Shown here in pieces: positions 33,786-45,126 of a DNA stretch of 64,000 nucleotides (position 1 is its first letter; each line of letters begins with the position of its first letter). The translations under genes were made by a program, and so were the position numbers. The notes beneath the pieces were generated by a model, which had not been told where the DNA came from, made no database searches, and was given only the letters and a program-made list of their open reading frames with translations. The stretch covers positions 1-64,000 of the forward strand of contig WOFQ01000054.1 of NCBI GenBank assembly GCA_012184525.1. Reading direction: 5' to 3'. Source of the stretch: Xenoacremonium recifei (lineage: Eukaryota > Ascomycota > Sordariomycetes > Hypocreales > Nectriaceae).

Positions 33786-34772
33786 TCATGGGTGTGCCTT
33801 CAGATACTCGTGTAAGTTATTCACAGCTGTGAGAGCTGACATGAACTGCGCATCGTCCGTCGCGGCTCCTATATGAGGTGTGCTCACCACGTTGGGCAAT
33901 TTCCAGAGGCCCCCATACTTCTCCAAGGTAGGCGGTTCAACAACGTGCGCGTCAAGCCCGGCACCATAAATAAGGCCCTCTTCAAGGGCCCTTTGCAAAT
34001 CTCCTTCATGGACGATACCTCCGCGGGAGCAGTTGAGAACTATGGCAGTAGACTTCATCTTGCTCAGTTCCGAATAAGAGATCAATCCCCGGGTTTCTTC
34101 TGTGAGCGGCACGTGAATGGTCAAAATATCGACTTCGGTGAGAATATCATGGTGGGAATCCACACGTTGGTGCGGGATGTCTCTCCAGGCGTCCGAAGGC
34201 ATGTACGGATCAAAAGCAATGATCTTGCAAGAAAAGCCGTTGTAAAACATTTTTGCGACCCTATGTCCAATGTTCCCCATCCCAATGATGCCAACCGTTT
34301 TGCCGTATAGCGTTTGGCCTGAGCACGTCTCTTTGCGAACAGGCTCGTTCATCTGGCGGATAACGATAGACCCCAGGTTGCGGGCTACTGCTAATGCAAG
34401 TCCAATGACGATCTCAGCAACAGCTTGAGCGTTGGCTCCTGGGGTGTTTAAAACTCTGATTCCGCGCGCATCACACGCCTTCTTGTCGATTTTGTCGATG
34501 CCGACTCCATGCTTGCTGATAACGGACAGCTTAGGACACTTGGCAATATCTTCTGCTCGAAGATACGAGCCTCGTATTAATACAGCTCGTGCCTTTTCCT
34601 GCCATCCTTCAAACTGTTCATCTGTATGCAACACGACGTTGAACAAGGTCCTAGCATGTTTAATAGCTTTGGGGTGCCAAGGGTCGAGCACATAGACGGT
34701 GGGTTTCGCTATTTGCGACACCGTAACGGCATCACGAGGGCCCAGTTGAGGTAAGAGAGAACCCATGATCAA
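33786..34772 (-). CDS. D-isomer-specific 2-hydroxyacid dehydrogenase
   Basis: Intact 328-aa NAD(P)-dependent dehydrogenase that interconverts 2-oxoacids and D-2-hydroxyacids. The NAD-binding Rossmann motif is VGIIGMGNIGHRVA (near residue 155). The catalytic Arg is in NCSRGG, the Glu in DAHVVEPP and the His in STPHIGAAT, all three in the expected order and spacing. The N-terminal substrate-binding segment includes SKHGVGIDKID. The start MIMGS could be either of two adjacent methionines. It converges with the arylsulfotransferase-like gene and shares a promoter region with the amidohydrolase on the other strand, so it belongs to the same putative catabolic island. Confidence 0.9.
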   Translation of the reverse strand: MIMGSLLPQLGPRDAVTVSQIAKPTVYVLDPWHPKAIKHARTLFNVVLHTDEQFEGWQEKARAVLIRGSYLRAEDIAKCPKLSVISKHGVGIDKIDKKACDARGIRVLNTPGANAQAVAEIVIGLALAVARNLGSIVIRQMNEPVRKETCSGQTLYGKTVGIIGMGNIGHRVAKMFYNGFSCKIIAFDPYMPSDAWRDIPHQRVDSHHDILTEVDILTIHVPLTEETRGLISYSELSKMKSTAIVLNCSRGGIVHEGDLQRALEEGLIYGAGLDAHVVEPPTLEKYGGLWKLPNVVSTPHIGAATDDAQFMSALTAVNNLHEYLKAHP

Positions 34773-35168
34773 TCAGTGAATGATGTTGAGTATGCAAAGA
34801 CTGGTTTGAAAGGACATAAGCACCAAGGGGGCAAAATAAATTCTGCTACGCTCGAAGCAAATACACCTCCATCAAAGGATTCCACCTGAGCATCAAGCTT
34901 GAGGAAAAGACTAAGGAATACTCCATGAAAACATAATTAGACACTAGAGTTAACCCCATGTCCGATGCCTCGTCTTGGATAGAGACGGCTTCGGAAGGCG
35001 AAGGGCGTCGGACCACCGCCGATTTATGGTGGGTCTTTTCCGCCCATCTCCGAAGTTCGTCTCCTCTCCCAATAACATATGCGACGAGCAGAATCAGGGT
35101 ACAATTTAATGCAATTAGTGTGTATCTCTGCCTGATGAGATGTGCTACTCTCCTCTTTGCAATCCCCA
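34773..35168. other. divergent promoter region
   Basis: Between the dehydrogenase and the amidohydrolase. A minus-strand frame here (35238-34846) has hydrophobic residues but no family signature and is not called. Confidence 0.4.
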
Positions 35169-36053
35169 ATGGCATCAGATATACCACTTGACGCATGGGA
35201 CTGCCACGTCCACTGCTTTGATCCGAAGCACCATCCATTCAAATCAACTCGCGTTTACACGCCAGAGGCAGCGCCTTTGAGCTCACTAAACGAGAATGTG
35301 CTCACGAACCGAGTAATGATTGTTCAGGCTACCATTGAAGATGGCCCAGTTGGACTTCTTGAGCACCTTGCGGAAGCAAAGAGAATAAACTCTGACAGAC
35401 TTTTCCGAGGCACCGTCTTTGCAGACCCGGAGCCCGCACGAAACCTATCGAACGTCAGTGCCGCGGATTTCGAACATTGGCATAGGCTCGGTGTACGGTC
35501 CGTTCGCATCCATGGATCCTATGGCGGTTCCGGGGACAGTTCGGCCTGGGTCCGGGACCAGTTTTGTCACGCGGCACGTCTCTACCCTGTAAACAGGCTC
35601 GGCTGGAGCATCTCCGCACAACTGCCGTTGAGTGCTTGGGCCTCTCTGAGCAAGACCTTGTACCAAGATGATGTGCTCTCAGAAGTGAACATTATCGCAG
35701 ATCACAACGGAAGCGCCAGGCCTGAAGATATCGGAACTGCTAATATGGATGCTTTCCTAGATCTTCTTAGCTCAGGAAAGCTCTATGTGAAGGTCGGCGC
35801 CTTTCACAGGCGAGCACCAGATAACATCTCGAGGATGCTTCCAGTTGTGAGACTGTTTGTAAACAGAGCTCCGAAGGCTGTTCTTTGGGGGAGCGATTGG
35901 CCCCATGTGGACACTAGCAAGGGCTTTGATAAGCCGTCGCCGCCATTGCAGGGAGTTGATGATAAGTCCGAGCTCCAAATGACGAGGGCATGTTTATCTG
36001 ACGAAGAATGGTACGACATGCTGGTAACAAACCCAAGCAAACTATTCAACTGA
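35169..36053 (+). CDS. metal-dependent amidohydrolase (2-pyrone-4,6-dicarboxylate hydrolase-like)
   Basis: TIM-barrel hydrolase of about 294 aa in the amidohydrolase_2 family. The metal-binding motif DCHVHCFDP lies near the N-terminus. Strand blocks VRIHG and KVGAFHR follow, and the C-terminal WGSDWPHVD supplies the essential Asp. This pattern is closest to 2-pyrone-4,6-dicarboxylate lactonase-like proteins, which open lactone rings in aromatic degradation. The start at MASDIP fits the family; nine upstream codons are also open. No intron is needed. Next to a second allantoate-type permease and a 2-hydroxyacid dehydrogenase, it probably hydrolyses a ring or lactone intermediate; the true substrate is unknown. 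Confidence 0.82.
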   Translation: MASDIPLDAWDCHVHCFDPKHHPFKSTRVYTPEAAPLSSLNENVLTNRVMIVQATIEDGPVGLLEHLAEAKRINSDRLFRGTVFADPEPARNLSNVSAADFEHWHRLGVRSVRIHGSYGGSGDSSAWVRDQFCHAARLYPVNRLGWSISAQLPLSAWASLSKTLYQDDVLSEVNIIADHNGSARPEDIGTANMDAFLDLLSSGKLYVKVGAFHRRAPDNISRMLPVVRLFVNRAPKAVLWGSDWPHVDTSKGFDKPSPPLQGVDDKSELQMTRACLSDEEWYDMLVTNPSKLFN

Positions 36054-36331
36054 TCACTATTAACTCCACCTTGGTTACGTCTTGGCAGCGAATTCCTAAA
36101 GGGCACGGGGTTTGGATCATGTCACCAAGTGCGTTGGAGCATGCGGGGTGAAACTGGGGTGGTCTGGGGTCGGAGGTCATCCGAAGTCTCTTTTCATATC
36201 AAATCCGGGGTCACGTTTATTCTTAAACATACAGAGGCCGTGATTATTCTTCTTAGAACCATCATCACACTGACGGTCTATTTCTTGGGCAGTAACTTGT
36301 ATTCTGTGAAATCCTCATCAAATTGATTGAA

Positions 36332-37960
36332 ATGGAATCGCAAACAGTAGACGCCATCCACCCGGATGCATCGTCGCGCCATGATGACGACAAGGCCGAT
36401 ATTGTATACCTTGAGAGCACGAAAAAGCAGTCAGATATGGATGTTTTTCGTTCCTACTCTCCAGAAATGATTCGGGAGACAGAGCGCAAACTTATTCGCA
36501 AGATCGACTCTCGCCTGTTGACCTTCATGGTCACCATATACCTCTTTAACTACCTTGACCGAAATTCCATTACACAGGCTCGTCTTTATGGTCTAGAAAA
36601 CGATACTCATATTTCTGGAGCAACATATAATACAGCAATTGCTATCTTCTCAGCAGGGTACATCTGCATGCAGCTCCCATCTACTCTATTGATGAACAAA
36701 CTGCCACCACATATCTTTTTGGTACGCAAGCTCTTGGCATAGCCTCTCTTCTACACCCCAGGAACTACCTCAATATTGACTATTACATAGCCTGCCGTGA
36801 TCTGTACCTGGGCTATCATCTCCGGTCTGACCGCGGCTACATCTAGTGCAGCAAGTCTCCTCACCGTCCGATTCATCCTCGGCATCGTCGAAGCCCCCTT
36901 CTTCCCCGGTGCAATATACTATCTCAGCTGTTGGTACACTAAGCGCGAACTTGGCTTACGCATGGCACTCCTCGTGAGCGCTTTGCTACTCTCAAACTCC
37001 TTTGCCGGCCTCATTTCTGCGGGCGTTCTCTCTGGAATGGCCAACGTTGGACATTTGGCAGCATGGAGGTGGCTATTCATCCTCGAGGGTTTAGCAACTT
37101 TCACTCTCGGATTTGTTGCGTTCTTCGTCATTCCAGATTACCCTGGGACTACCAAGTGGCTCACAGAGACGGAGAAAATCGTCGCTCAGGGTCGCCTCGC
37201 CGCAGATGCCGGAATTGATGAAATCGGGGACGATGATGAAACCACTATCACCAAAGGCATCATGTGGGCTCTCCGTGATTACCGGGTTTGGCTGTACGCC
37301 TGTCTCCAGATGGCTACTACAGCTGCAATTTCCTTCTCTCACTTCCTTCCAACGTTGGTGCAAGACCTGGGCTTCTCCAACAGCACCGAAGTCCTCCTCC
37401 TAACCTCCCCGCCATACCTTTTTGCCTTCTTTTGGGCAGTCGCTTTCGGTTTTGATGCAGACAGAAGGCAAAAGCGTTCGCCTCATGCCATGATCTGCAG
37501 TGCCCTCGCTTTAGCTGCAACTATATGTCTTACAGCTCTGGGTTCACAACAATGGGCTCGATACGCTCTTACATTTCCGATCTGCGCTGGTACCTTCGGC
37601 ATCTACTCCATTACATATCCTTGGCTATCGTCGACAATCGTGAAGCCTCGTATTAAGCGTGCGTCGGCCATTGGCATTGCTAACACCCTTGCCAACTGTG
37701 CCTCGCTCTTCGCCAACTACTTCTGGTTGGATAAGTACGCACCGTACTACAGAGAATCTTGGGCGTGCCTCATAGCTTTTCAAGCGCTCGGGGGTCTATG
37801 CATTATAGCTCTTCGCTACTCTATGAAGAGATCCAATGCTCATTTTGAGAAGCTTGCCGTTGATATGGACCTTCATAGCCCAGCAGGGATGGCAGCGATC
37901 AGTCGTCTGACTGAGGAGGAACAGAGAGCGGTTTTGAACGGCTACCGTTATATAGAGTAA
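36332..37960 (+). CDS. MFS transporter, allantoate permease/anion:cation symporter family
   Basis: Plasma-membrane symporter of the Dal5-like family, 519 aa. Two exons close in frame: 36332-36721 and 36791-37960. Helix 1 with YLFNYLDRNSITQARLYGLE, the helix 4 to 5 signature RFILGIVEAPFFPGAIYYLSCWYTKRELGLRMA and a central PDYPGTTKWLTETEK loop are diagnostic. All twelve helices seem present. It is the second transporter of this family in the island, on the same strand and close behind the amidohydrolase, so the pair may take up and hydrolyse the same compound. Confidence 0.88.
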
Positions 37961-38298
37961 ACAGAATTTTGAGATAGATTAAGACACGTCAGAATATCAA
38001 CCAACCTTGTCTCTGGCAAATGGAGTCTTCTATTATTATGACTGGGGAAAACGTAAGCTCTACCTGGTGAAATTCATGTCTTTCACTTCAGCAGAGTTCC
38101 AATCGTCAAGCTCTTGTCGAGCAAAAGAGGTACAATCTCCAGATGACTTCGACCAGAAAGATGAAATGTGATATAATTGTCAGGACATTATTTCTGCGCT
38201 ATTTCCATTCGACAAGTTATGCTCTCGGTTAGGGGTCAACCCTAAGTGATCTCCTAGCGCTGTGGGCAACTACTATCCCATCCGCGCAAACGTTCGCC
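37961..38298. other. convergent intergenic region
   Basis: Between the 3' ends of the transporter and the FAD oxidase. Nothing was recognised. Confidence 0.4.
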
Positions 38299-39702
38299 TT
38301 ACAAATTTGCAAAGGCCTGGAACACCGGCGCCTTCCCTCTATCCAGGGATCTTCTTAGCTCTCTTATACGCTCAGGGGTCAACAGCATAGACCTAGGAAA
38401 GTCTTCCGGTGGCTCTTCTCCCAGGAGCATGCTAGCAGCTGCCTGGCAAGATCTGAACGCTTTGATCATACCCGTTGCGTGGTAAGCACCACACGCAAAT
38501 TGATGACTACGGCCTGGGAAAGGTACAGGTCCGATGAATGGCAAACCATCTTGCGTGAAGCTGACAATACCTGACCATGAGTGATCAATGTAGGCTGCTG
38601 CGTCTGGAGGAGAGTCCGAAATTACCCCATAAGCAAATCCGCGCAAATGAGCCATAGCTGCGAGGTCGAATCTGCTATCGTCTCCTGTTGTCGTACGGCC
38701 AGTACCGGCACGTCCAACCACGGCGCCTCCGTCCTTGCGTTGGATAAGATAGTCATAGTCTTTAGGTCCATAGCGATACCAAATCGAATATTTAGGTACA
38801 GTACCCAAGACCGGGGATCCGTCTTCTTTAGAATTATAGTGAACGATATTCACACGTACTGGTGTGATGAAGGGCTGCAGCTCGGGCAACAGGTAACCCA
38901 TCCAGGCATTCGTAGCGTGAACTACCTTCTTCGCCTTAATGATGCCACGATTTGTTCTCACAATAGCGAATTCAGCATCGTCACGATCCTCGATTGCTTC
39001 AACGGCAGTGTTGGTTTGCATGTTCAGTTTGCCGCCACCAATCAGATCGCCCCAGACTTTTGAGATCCATTTGTAGGGCCACACTGAGCCTGCAGGTATG
39101 GTGATAGCCCCGACACATCGTTCTGACAGCTTCATTTCCCGCTGCAGAATCTCCTTGTCAGTTATGACACTGTGCATCGCTGCTAGGTGCGGTGCATGCG
39201 TTCGCATGTCCTCTAGAGCGCCGATGTCTCTTTCAAACACATTCTTGTCGTAATAAGCTTCAACGCCCTCCGTGTGGACAAGATCGCAATCCACGCCGTC
39301 TTCTTTAGTAGCTGCGGTGATGGCCGCTAGATGGCTTTGCTCAAACATCGAGATTCTGAGGGCTTCGTCGATTCCGAACTGGTGTCTGCGCTCTCGCCAC
39401 ATTGAAAAGAGCATTGTCTTGATGTGGCCGCCGTTTCGGCCTGTGGCACCCGAGCAAAGCGAGCGGGCTTCAAGCACAGTTATTTTGAGATCCGGCCTTT
39501 TGGCAATCAAAGTACGACACAACGCCATGCCCGAAATACCAGTGCCAATGATGGCAATGTCGGATGGTTCATTCGGCCAAGGCGACTGGTGGTTGTGGAA
39601 GGGATGGGGCTTCGTATGCCAAAAAGGCGTTGTCGAATTAGCCACCGGCAAGCCTGGATTGACAATTCCCGGTGGGTAGATTCCCTCAAGAGCGCCTGAC
39701 AT
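38299..39702 (-). CDS. FAD-dependent oxidoreductase (DAO family, amine/amino-acid oxidase type)
   Basis: Intact single-exon 467-aa flavoprotein. The Rossmann FAD motif is DIAIIGTGISGMALCRTLI (about residues 47-65), followed by VLEARSLCSGATGRNGGH, the family block where FAD is anchored. A middle GIIKAKKVVHATNAWMGYLLPEL and a C-terminal GIVSFTQDGLPFIGPVP and GAYHATGMIKAFRSCQ complete the DAO fold. Such enzymes oxidise secondary or primary amines or D-amino acids, releasing hydrogen peroxide, ammonia or amine, and an oxoacid. An oxoacid product would suit the nearby D-2-hydroxyacid dehydrogenase, which is an inference. An amino-acid permease follows upstream on the same strand. Confidence 0.9.
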   Translation of the reverse strand: MSGALEGIYPPGIVNPGLPVANSTTPFWHTKPHPFHNHQSPWPNEPSDIAIIGTGISGMALCRTLIAKRPDLKITVLEARSLCSGATGRNGGHIKTMLFSMWRERRHQFGIDEALRISMFEQSHLAAITAATKEDGVDCDLVHTEGVEAYYDKNVFERDIGALEDMRTHAPHLAAMHSVITDKEILQREMKLSERCVGAITIPAGSVWPYKWISKVWGDLIGGGKLNMQTNTAVEAIEDRDDAEFAIVRTNRGIIKAKKVVHATNAWMGYLLPELQPFITPVRVNIVHYNSKEDGSPVLGTVPKYSIWYRYGPKDYDYLIQRKDGGAVVGRAGTGRTTTGDDSRFDLAAMAHLRGFAYGVISDSPPDAAAYIDHSWSGIVSFTQDGLPFIGPVPFPGRSHQFACGAYHATGMIKAFRSCQAAASMLLGEEPPEDFPRSMLLTPERIRELRRSLDRGKAPVFQAFANL

Positions 39703-40429
39703 GATAATAGAATCTTGTGCTTTACTTTACTTGATAATCGTGTATAAGAAAAACAATTAGCGAAATGATAGAGATTCTGTTGCAAGTCGTGCTACCCATA
39801 CATTTATATATCTGAAGCCCAGAGAAGCCAAGCACTCTAGATGCTTTATGATTTGGCTAGTCTCATCTCACTAAACCAACTTGCCTGAGGGGAAGCTCCG
39901 GACCGATCTGCTAGTCGTAGTCCGAATCCGGCATCTTCGATGAGACCATGAGGGGTAAGAGATAAACACATTGATCGGGAAAAAGTGCCTAAAACACCCC
40001 TAATTATGAGAATCCTGCTAGAGGAACTCGCCTTCAGCGTGATCCGGGTACATTTATGGTTCGGGTAAGCGATGCCTCTAGGTTCTTGACAAATTACGGC
40101 AGTTTCGGGGCAGGCGGGCCAATTTTGGAAGCTTTACGCAATGAAGAGGTCCCTTAACGATTCTAGATGGTCGTAATCTTGCTTTGCAGCTATCGTTTGA
40201 AGATTTCAAGGTGCTTACTGCTTTAAGCGATTAAAATATACAAATGATAGATTTGCATAATTTGGACTATTCTTCTATCTTATTCCTGGAGAGAAGCTCG
40301 CGCAGATGATAACAATATCGACACATATTCTCTCAGTAGCCTTGGCCTTATTGCTGTTGATCACTCTTGAGCCGTCTCAATTCAAGCATGCCATATCTTG
40401 AGCGCCATTTAAGAGTAGAACGTCCTGGA
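39703..40429. other. intergenic, FAD oxidase promoter
   Basis: No gene is recognised. AT-rich, no array of sites noticed. Confidence 0.4.
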
Positions 40430-42287
40430 TCATTTCATTGATGGGAGACGTGGGCCTCTATAATGCTTTCTAGCGTGAAAACCCCAGTTTATAGCGGCAA
40501 ATCCAGCCATTACGCCAACAACAGCGCATGTGTAATCTGGAGAAATATCAGAGACCGCATTTTGACTTGGTGTAAGGCTATTGTGTCCCAAAACTTACTC
40601 ATGTTTCCAGCTGTGACAGGTAGCTCAATGGGAAAGCAGTACATAACGGTTATTAGCGGAGCAAAAAGCACCGTGACTATGTTTGCGATCCATCCAAAGG
40701 CTCCAAGCTTGAAAGGACGGGACGGTGATAGAACTGCGTCGGACCGTCTGTGCCAAAGGAGCAGCCCGGCGGGTAATGCAAAAGAGCATTGCTGTAACAG
40801 TAATCCCGAACCAATAAAAGCATTGAAAGCCGATGAAGACCCAAGGTAGATGCATCCGATAATGAAGATCACCGCAGCGTTAGCAACGAGGGCCCAGATG
40901 GGAACTTGAAGTCGAGGATGGATCACTCCCAAGTATCGCGATCCCAAGAGAGCATTATCGCGCGCAAAGGCCCAAGTAAGGCGAGAACTAGATTCCACGC
41001 AAGCATTGAGAGAGAAACAAGCGATGCATATCAGAATGGCTAGGAATGTTGTGGCAGCAGCTTCGGATCGAGTGGCTTGGTACCAGATTTGGTAGATTGG
41101 AACACTGTTTGGCTAAAATCAGTCTCTGCTCTTCAAGGATAAAGAGCACCCATACCCTGTCTTTCCCTCTAGAACTGCATCAAAATCGGTCATGCTATAC
41201 ATCATTGCGAGGGAGAATCCAAAGGCAGTCGGAAATCCAATGCAGATCGTACTGATCAAGGCCCGCGGCACGAATTTGGCAGCATCTGCTACCTCTTCTG
41301 CCAGGTGGACAGCTCCATCAATACCAGCAAACATGAAGTTCGGATTAGCAAGGCCGGTAAGGAAAACGATGGCATCGGATTTCCAACCGGTGTTATTAAT
41401 GAAAGTCTTCCACACGAATTCAGATGAGTTGTAGGATGGCGTCCGGCTGAGACAAGTGATGATAATGACAAAAAAGGATGCCAATGAGAATATAACTATG
41501 CGAATGAGTCAAATCAGTGAAAGTGTTCTCTATCCGGGAAAAAACGATACACACATCCAATATCATGCATCCAAGGCATTCGACGCTGGAAGAAAATGTT
41601 ATGCGAGAGTGACCATAAGTTGATGGCTTGAAAGAAGAGGAAATACTCCCAAGTGGGCGGCTCGAGCTCTGAGTTGAAAAATATGCGCATGGCATTAATA
41701 AACTGTCCCGGCTGAATGACCACGCCTGAAGTAATTGACAACCACCCGAAGATGTTTAGCACCGCACAGGTGTAGCTCTGGAATCCGCATTGTTAGTGGT
41801 CTTCTCGTTCACAGGAGCAGGCAGGGGGAAAGCTTCGATTATTACTGACGAGTAGCCGATTCGATTTCTGCGGTGCAAGAATCGAAGTCCAGTGGTATGG
41901 TCCGCCGGCTGTAGGATAAACACTGGCTAGCTCCCCCATTGTCAAAGCAGAACAACCCAGGCAGATAAGAACGAGCAGCATGCCGTATATGACAGTAATG
42001 CTGCCCCCTTGCTCCATTCCGATTACCATAGTAGCTGCAAGGCCTACCCAACTATTGCAGATGTTGAAGCCCAGGCACAGAATAGCAAAAGGGCCGATGT
42101 TTTTCTTCGCTTGTGCCTGGAGGCCAAGGCTCTCAAGGACTGCATTAGGGGTGACTTCCCCTACATCATCTGATCCCGAATCAGCGCGAAGCTATCGAAA
42201 ATTACAAAGGGTGCCGCCGGCTTACAGTCCTTGCCTGCGCGAGAAGTCAGTGGGGTTTTTTGTGTTGGATTAATAGGTCCTCACCAT
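40430..42287 (-). CDS. amino-acid/GABA permease (APC family)
   Basis: Plasma-membrane amino-acid or choline/GABA transporter with at least six exons. Recognisable parts in order are: GEVTPNAVLESLGLQ, then KKNIGPFAILCLGFNICNSW (helix 1); GELASVYPTAGGPYHWTSIL (helix 2); a mid part; FAGIDGAVHLAEEVADAAKFVPRAL, the family signature; DNALLGSRYLGVIHPRLQVP; PVTAGNMNYTCAVVG across the last intron; and a tail ending at 40430. The most economical start places ATG at 42287 directly before a GTGAGG donor, so the first coding exon would be a single codon, joined in phase 0 to CTT at about 42194. That start is plausible but not certain. It lies head-on toward the regulator at 43.2 kb. Confidence 0.8.
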
Positions 42288-43242
42288 GATGTTTCTCGTC
42301 CGCAAGAGAGGCAACGTGTTCCTTTTCTACACCCCCTATCACTATTGAGATCCTGGTGAAGATAAGTGGTGCTTACCGCCGTCCATTGTGATTCCTGCAA
42401 CAAGTGGATATGATTCAAAGCGGTAGCATTTTTTGTCAATGTCGGAGGCCACTGGCCTCTATTTATTCTGAACTCACCGGCTGAGTGTGGCATCGAAGCG
42501 TTCCAGCTAACAGTCAAGCCCCACGGGGAAACGGGAATGGGCGTACTATTACCATGTATGAAGCCTTGACACATACTGTTGACAAGGTTCGATTGCTCAA
42601 CGGATTTTCCCCGGGAAGCCCACTGTTTTCAAAGGCCAGGAGCACTTATCACACAGTATGATTTACCGACTTAATCGACGGTTATTCAGCAAGATTGCTT
42701 TTTACACTGCTGTAGTCTATGCTAAAAAGACCTATCCGTGTTCGCTGAGGAGTCTCCCTGGTTAGGAAACTGGATGAGACCACCCTGCTGGAAGATAAGG
42801 ACGTCTTACTGATGAGTATGTCGACTGGAGAGAAGCTTAGACAATGACTCAATCAAACATTAGAGCCCCGTGCTATGGTCGAGAGCGGAGTAGCGCCGCA
42901 TCAGCCATTCGAATTCCAGACCCATCCAGTAGGAAATTGTTGCCGGCGGATCACGAGACCAGGATCACTTGCCCTGTTTAGGCATCTTCAATGAGCACCA
43001 CCCGGTCCGCTCGGCCACGGAGTAATGCTTCTTTCTTCCCAAGCCCCTCTCTATAATATCAATGCGCGTCTATGGAGAGCTCTCGTACCAAAGACTGCAA
43101 GGTTCTGATGCTTAATGCAGAAGAGAGTTGAAGGCTGCTGGTCTCATTTTACTTTCTTCTGCCTTCTCCCCTGTCCCTAGCTCTGCCTTTGCGGAGCAGA
43201 ACCGAAGCGATCCCCAAAGCACCCACGCATCCCGTCTCCAGA
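42288..43242. other. intergenic between catabolic island and URC-type cluster
   Basis: A minus-strand frame (42574-42281) adjoins the permease start but has no permease character. Nothing else was recognised. Confidence 0.4.
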
Positions 43243-45126
43243 ATGCCTCTACGCCATCGCCCCTATAGGCCAAAAGTCAAAGGTCTGTCGGGTCATCGGC
43301 TTGAACAACACAGAGGATACTAGACCCGCTAACCGCATCCCACAGGGTGTTACGAGTGTTCGCAACGCCGCATTTCATGTGATCGATCTGCGCCGCATTG
43401 TACGAAATGCCTCTCGAAAGGCTTGGAATGCAGTGGCCTAAATCTGCGGTATCGATTCACGAGCTCGGTCTCTGTAAGAGGGAAATGGGCGGGGAGGACA
43501 GTCGAATCTTTCTATCCAAGGTGCGGCGACATTAATGCTATAGTTTGCCTACGGTGTACGATGCATAACTAATTATCCTCAGTTCACAAAGAGACAGCCA
43601 GCTGGGCAACTGCCAGATAAAACCCAACCAAGGCCTTCAGAAGCAGATCCCGCGAACTAAGACCAGAGTGTCTTTCTCGGGGAGGAAAATACAACAAGGA
43701 TCAACAGATCTGAACTCTTTTGGTGAGCGACGAGTTCTGAATCTCGGCTCTGAATCAGTGAATGCCGAAATTGGAGGTTTTACAGACGACTCCTTTGCCA
43801 TTCTTGAATATGCAACAGGCCAAGATACATCGCAGTGTCCAGATGATCACTTTAATGAGTATTGCTCGCCTCCTAATCTTCATCCCTCTTCCCTTCCAAT
43901 TTTTTCAAGACAGCCCCAAGATTCTTCGATGAGAGTGTCAATCCTATCAGAAGACCTGCTACATGATTTACCAGCGTGGAAGAGGGGCTTGCTTTTACAT
44001 TGTACGTCCGCCTTCTCTAATTTCACTACACCAATTCACGTATCAGTTGCTAAGCTGTTTCCAGACTCAAATCACATTGCCCCAGAGATGGTAGCCATGG
44101 ATGGACCACGCAATGGATGGCGACATCTAGTCCTCCCCCTTGCTCACACCGATGAGCTAGTCATGGATGCTGTTCTAGCTGCATCTGCCTTTCATCAATC
44201 AATCGGAAACTTTCGAGGCTCAACTCAACATCATGCGGCCACACTTGAACAACGATCAGTCCTCAGCTCAGCCAGCCCACAAGCACTGTATCATCGTGCA
44301 ATCTATGGCCTACAGCAACGTCAGAACTTAGCTGGCGAAAAGTATGAAGGAAAACAGTACATCCTACTTACGATCATCATTCTCCTCGTGGTGGTCATGG
44401 TTAATGGTTGTGAAGACTTCCCAATACTATTCAGGATGCTACAAGCAGCTACAAGTATCGTTGGAGATGATCAATTGGGTGGGAGTGAATTGGGTGACTT
44501 CGTGCTTCGACAAGTCCGGAAGTAAGTTCTCTCATTCCCGATCCCATGTTTCTATTTCTCTACAAGCATCTTGGAAAGCTCAAACCACGCGTACTAAGAA
44601 CCTGATCAGGCTTCGAGTGTACGCCGCACCACTCATCAGTGAGTTCACGGGTCTTGATATGTTGTCTTCGCAGGCTCAATGGGAGCATCTTTTCGATTGT
44701 TTGAAATACTGTTCCGAGAAACGCGCCGATCATGCCATGGCTGCCAACTTTCTCGTAGATATTATTCAACAAGCACACGACATTTACATCCAGCAAGCCA
44801 TCAATGGTGCATCAGACACTAGCGTCCAGGAAGAACTAGATAGATCAGTTCATCGGCTTGAGAGGTTCAAGGCCACCCTTGAGGCCTTCCCCAAAAGCCT
44901 TCCAGGGCAGCAAACTCTTATCTGGGCGACCTTCATGGCTGCTTCGGATTCTGTCCTAGAGGAACACAAGGAATATTTCAAAACCAAGCTTTTGCAGCAT
45001 TATTCACGGAGCCGGTTTGGCAACATATTGAAAGGGATTGATCATCTGCCGTATATTTGGGCCAAGAGGGGCGAGGGGGTACGTTGGACCAACTTGTGGC
45101 CTCAAGCTCGCGTCTTCATTATGTAA
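43243..45126 (+). CDS. Zn2Cys6 transcription factor, candidate regulator of the pyrimidine cluster
   Basis: Nuclear regulator of 556 aa. Four exons close in frame: 43243-43282, 43346-43520, 43583-44521 and 44610-45126. The zinc cluster CYECSQRRISCDRSAPHCTKC ends in SKGLECSGLNLRYRF (residues about 15-50), the exact style of the fungal subgroup with GCYECSxRRIxCD. It is followed by a fungal_trans_2-like body containing LTIIILLVVVMVNGCEDF and a C-terminal part (PLISEFTGLDMLSSQAQW). It is the gene nearest to the URC-type genes and transcribed toward them. In Lachancea kluyveri URC2 is a Zn2Cys6 activator of uracil catabolism; a matching role here is inferred from position only. Confidence 0.85.

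Noticed and set aside
33873..34310. 145-codon plus-strand open frame
   Set aside because: Shadow of the 2-hydroxyacid dehydrogenase on the other strand.
35142..35168. Longer amidohydrolase start
   Set aside because: The nine extra residues are not like the family, whose first conserved motif begins a few residues after MASDIP.
34846..35238. 130-codon minus-strand frame with hydrophobic stretches
   Set aside because: It overlaps the amidohydrolase start, lacks a family signature, and its hydrophobic stretches are not enough to call a membrane protein.
38581..39063. 160-codon plus-strand open frame
   Set aside because: It is antisense to the FAD oxidoreductase and has no domain.
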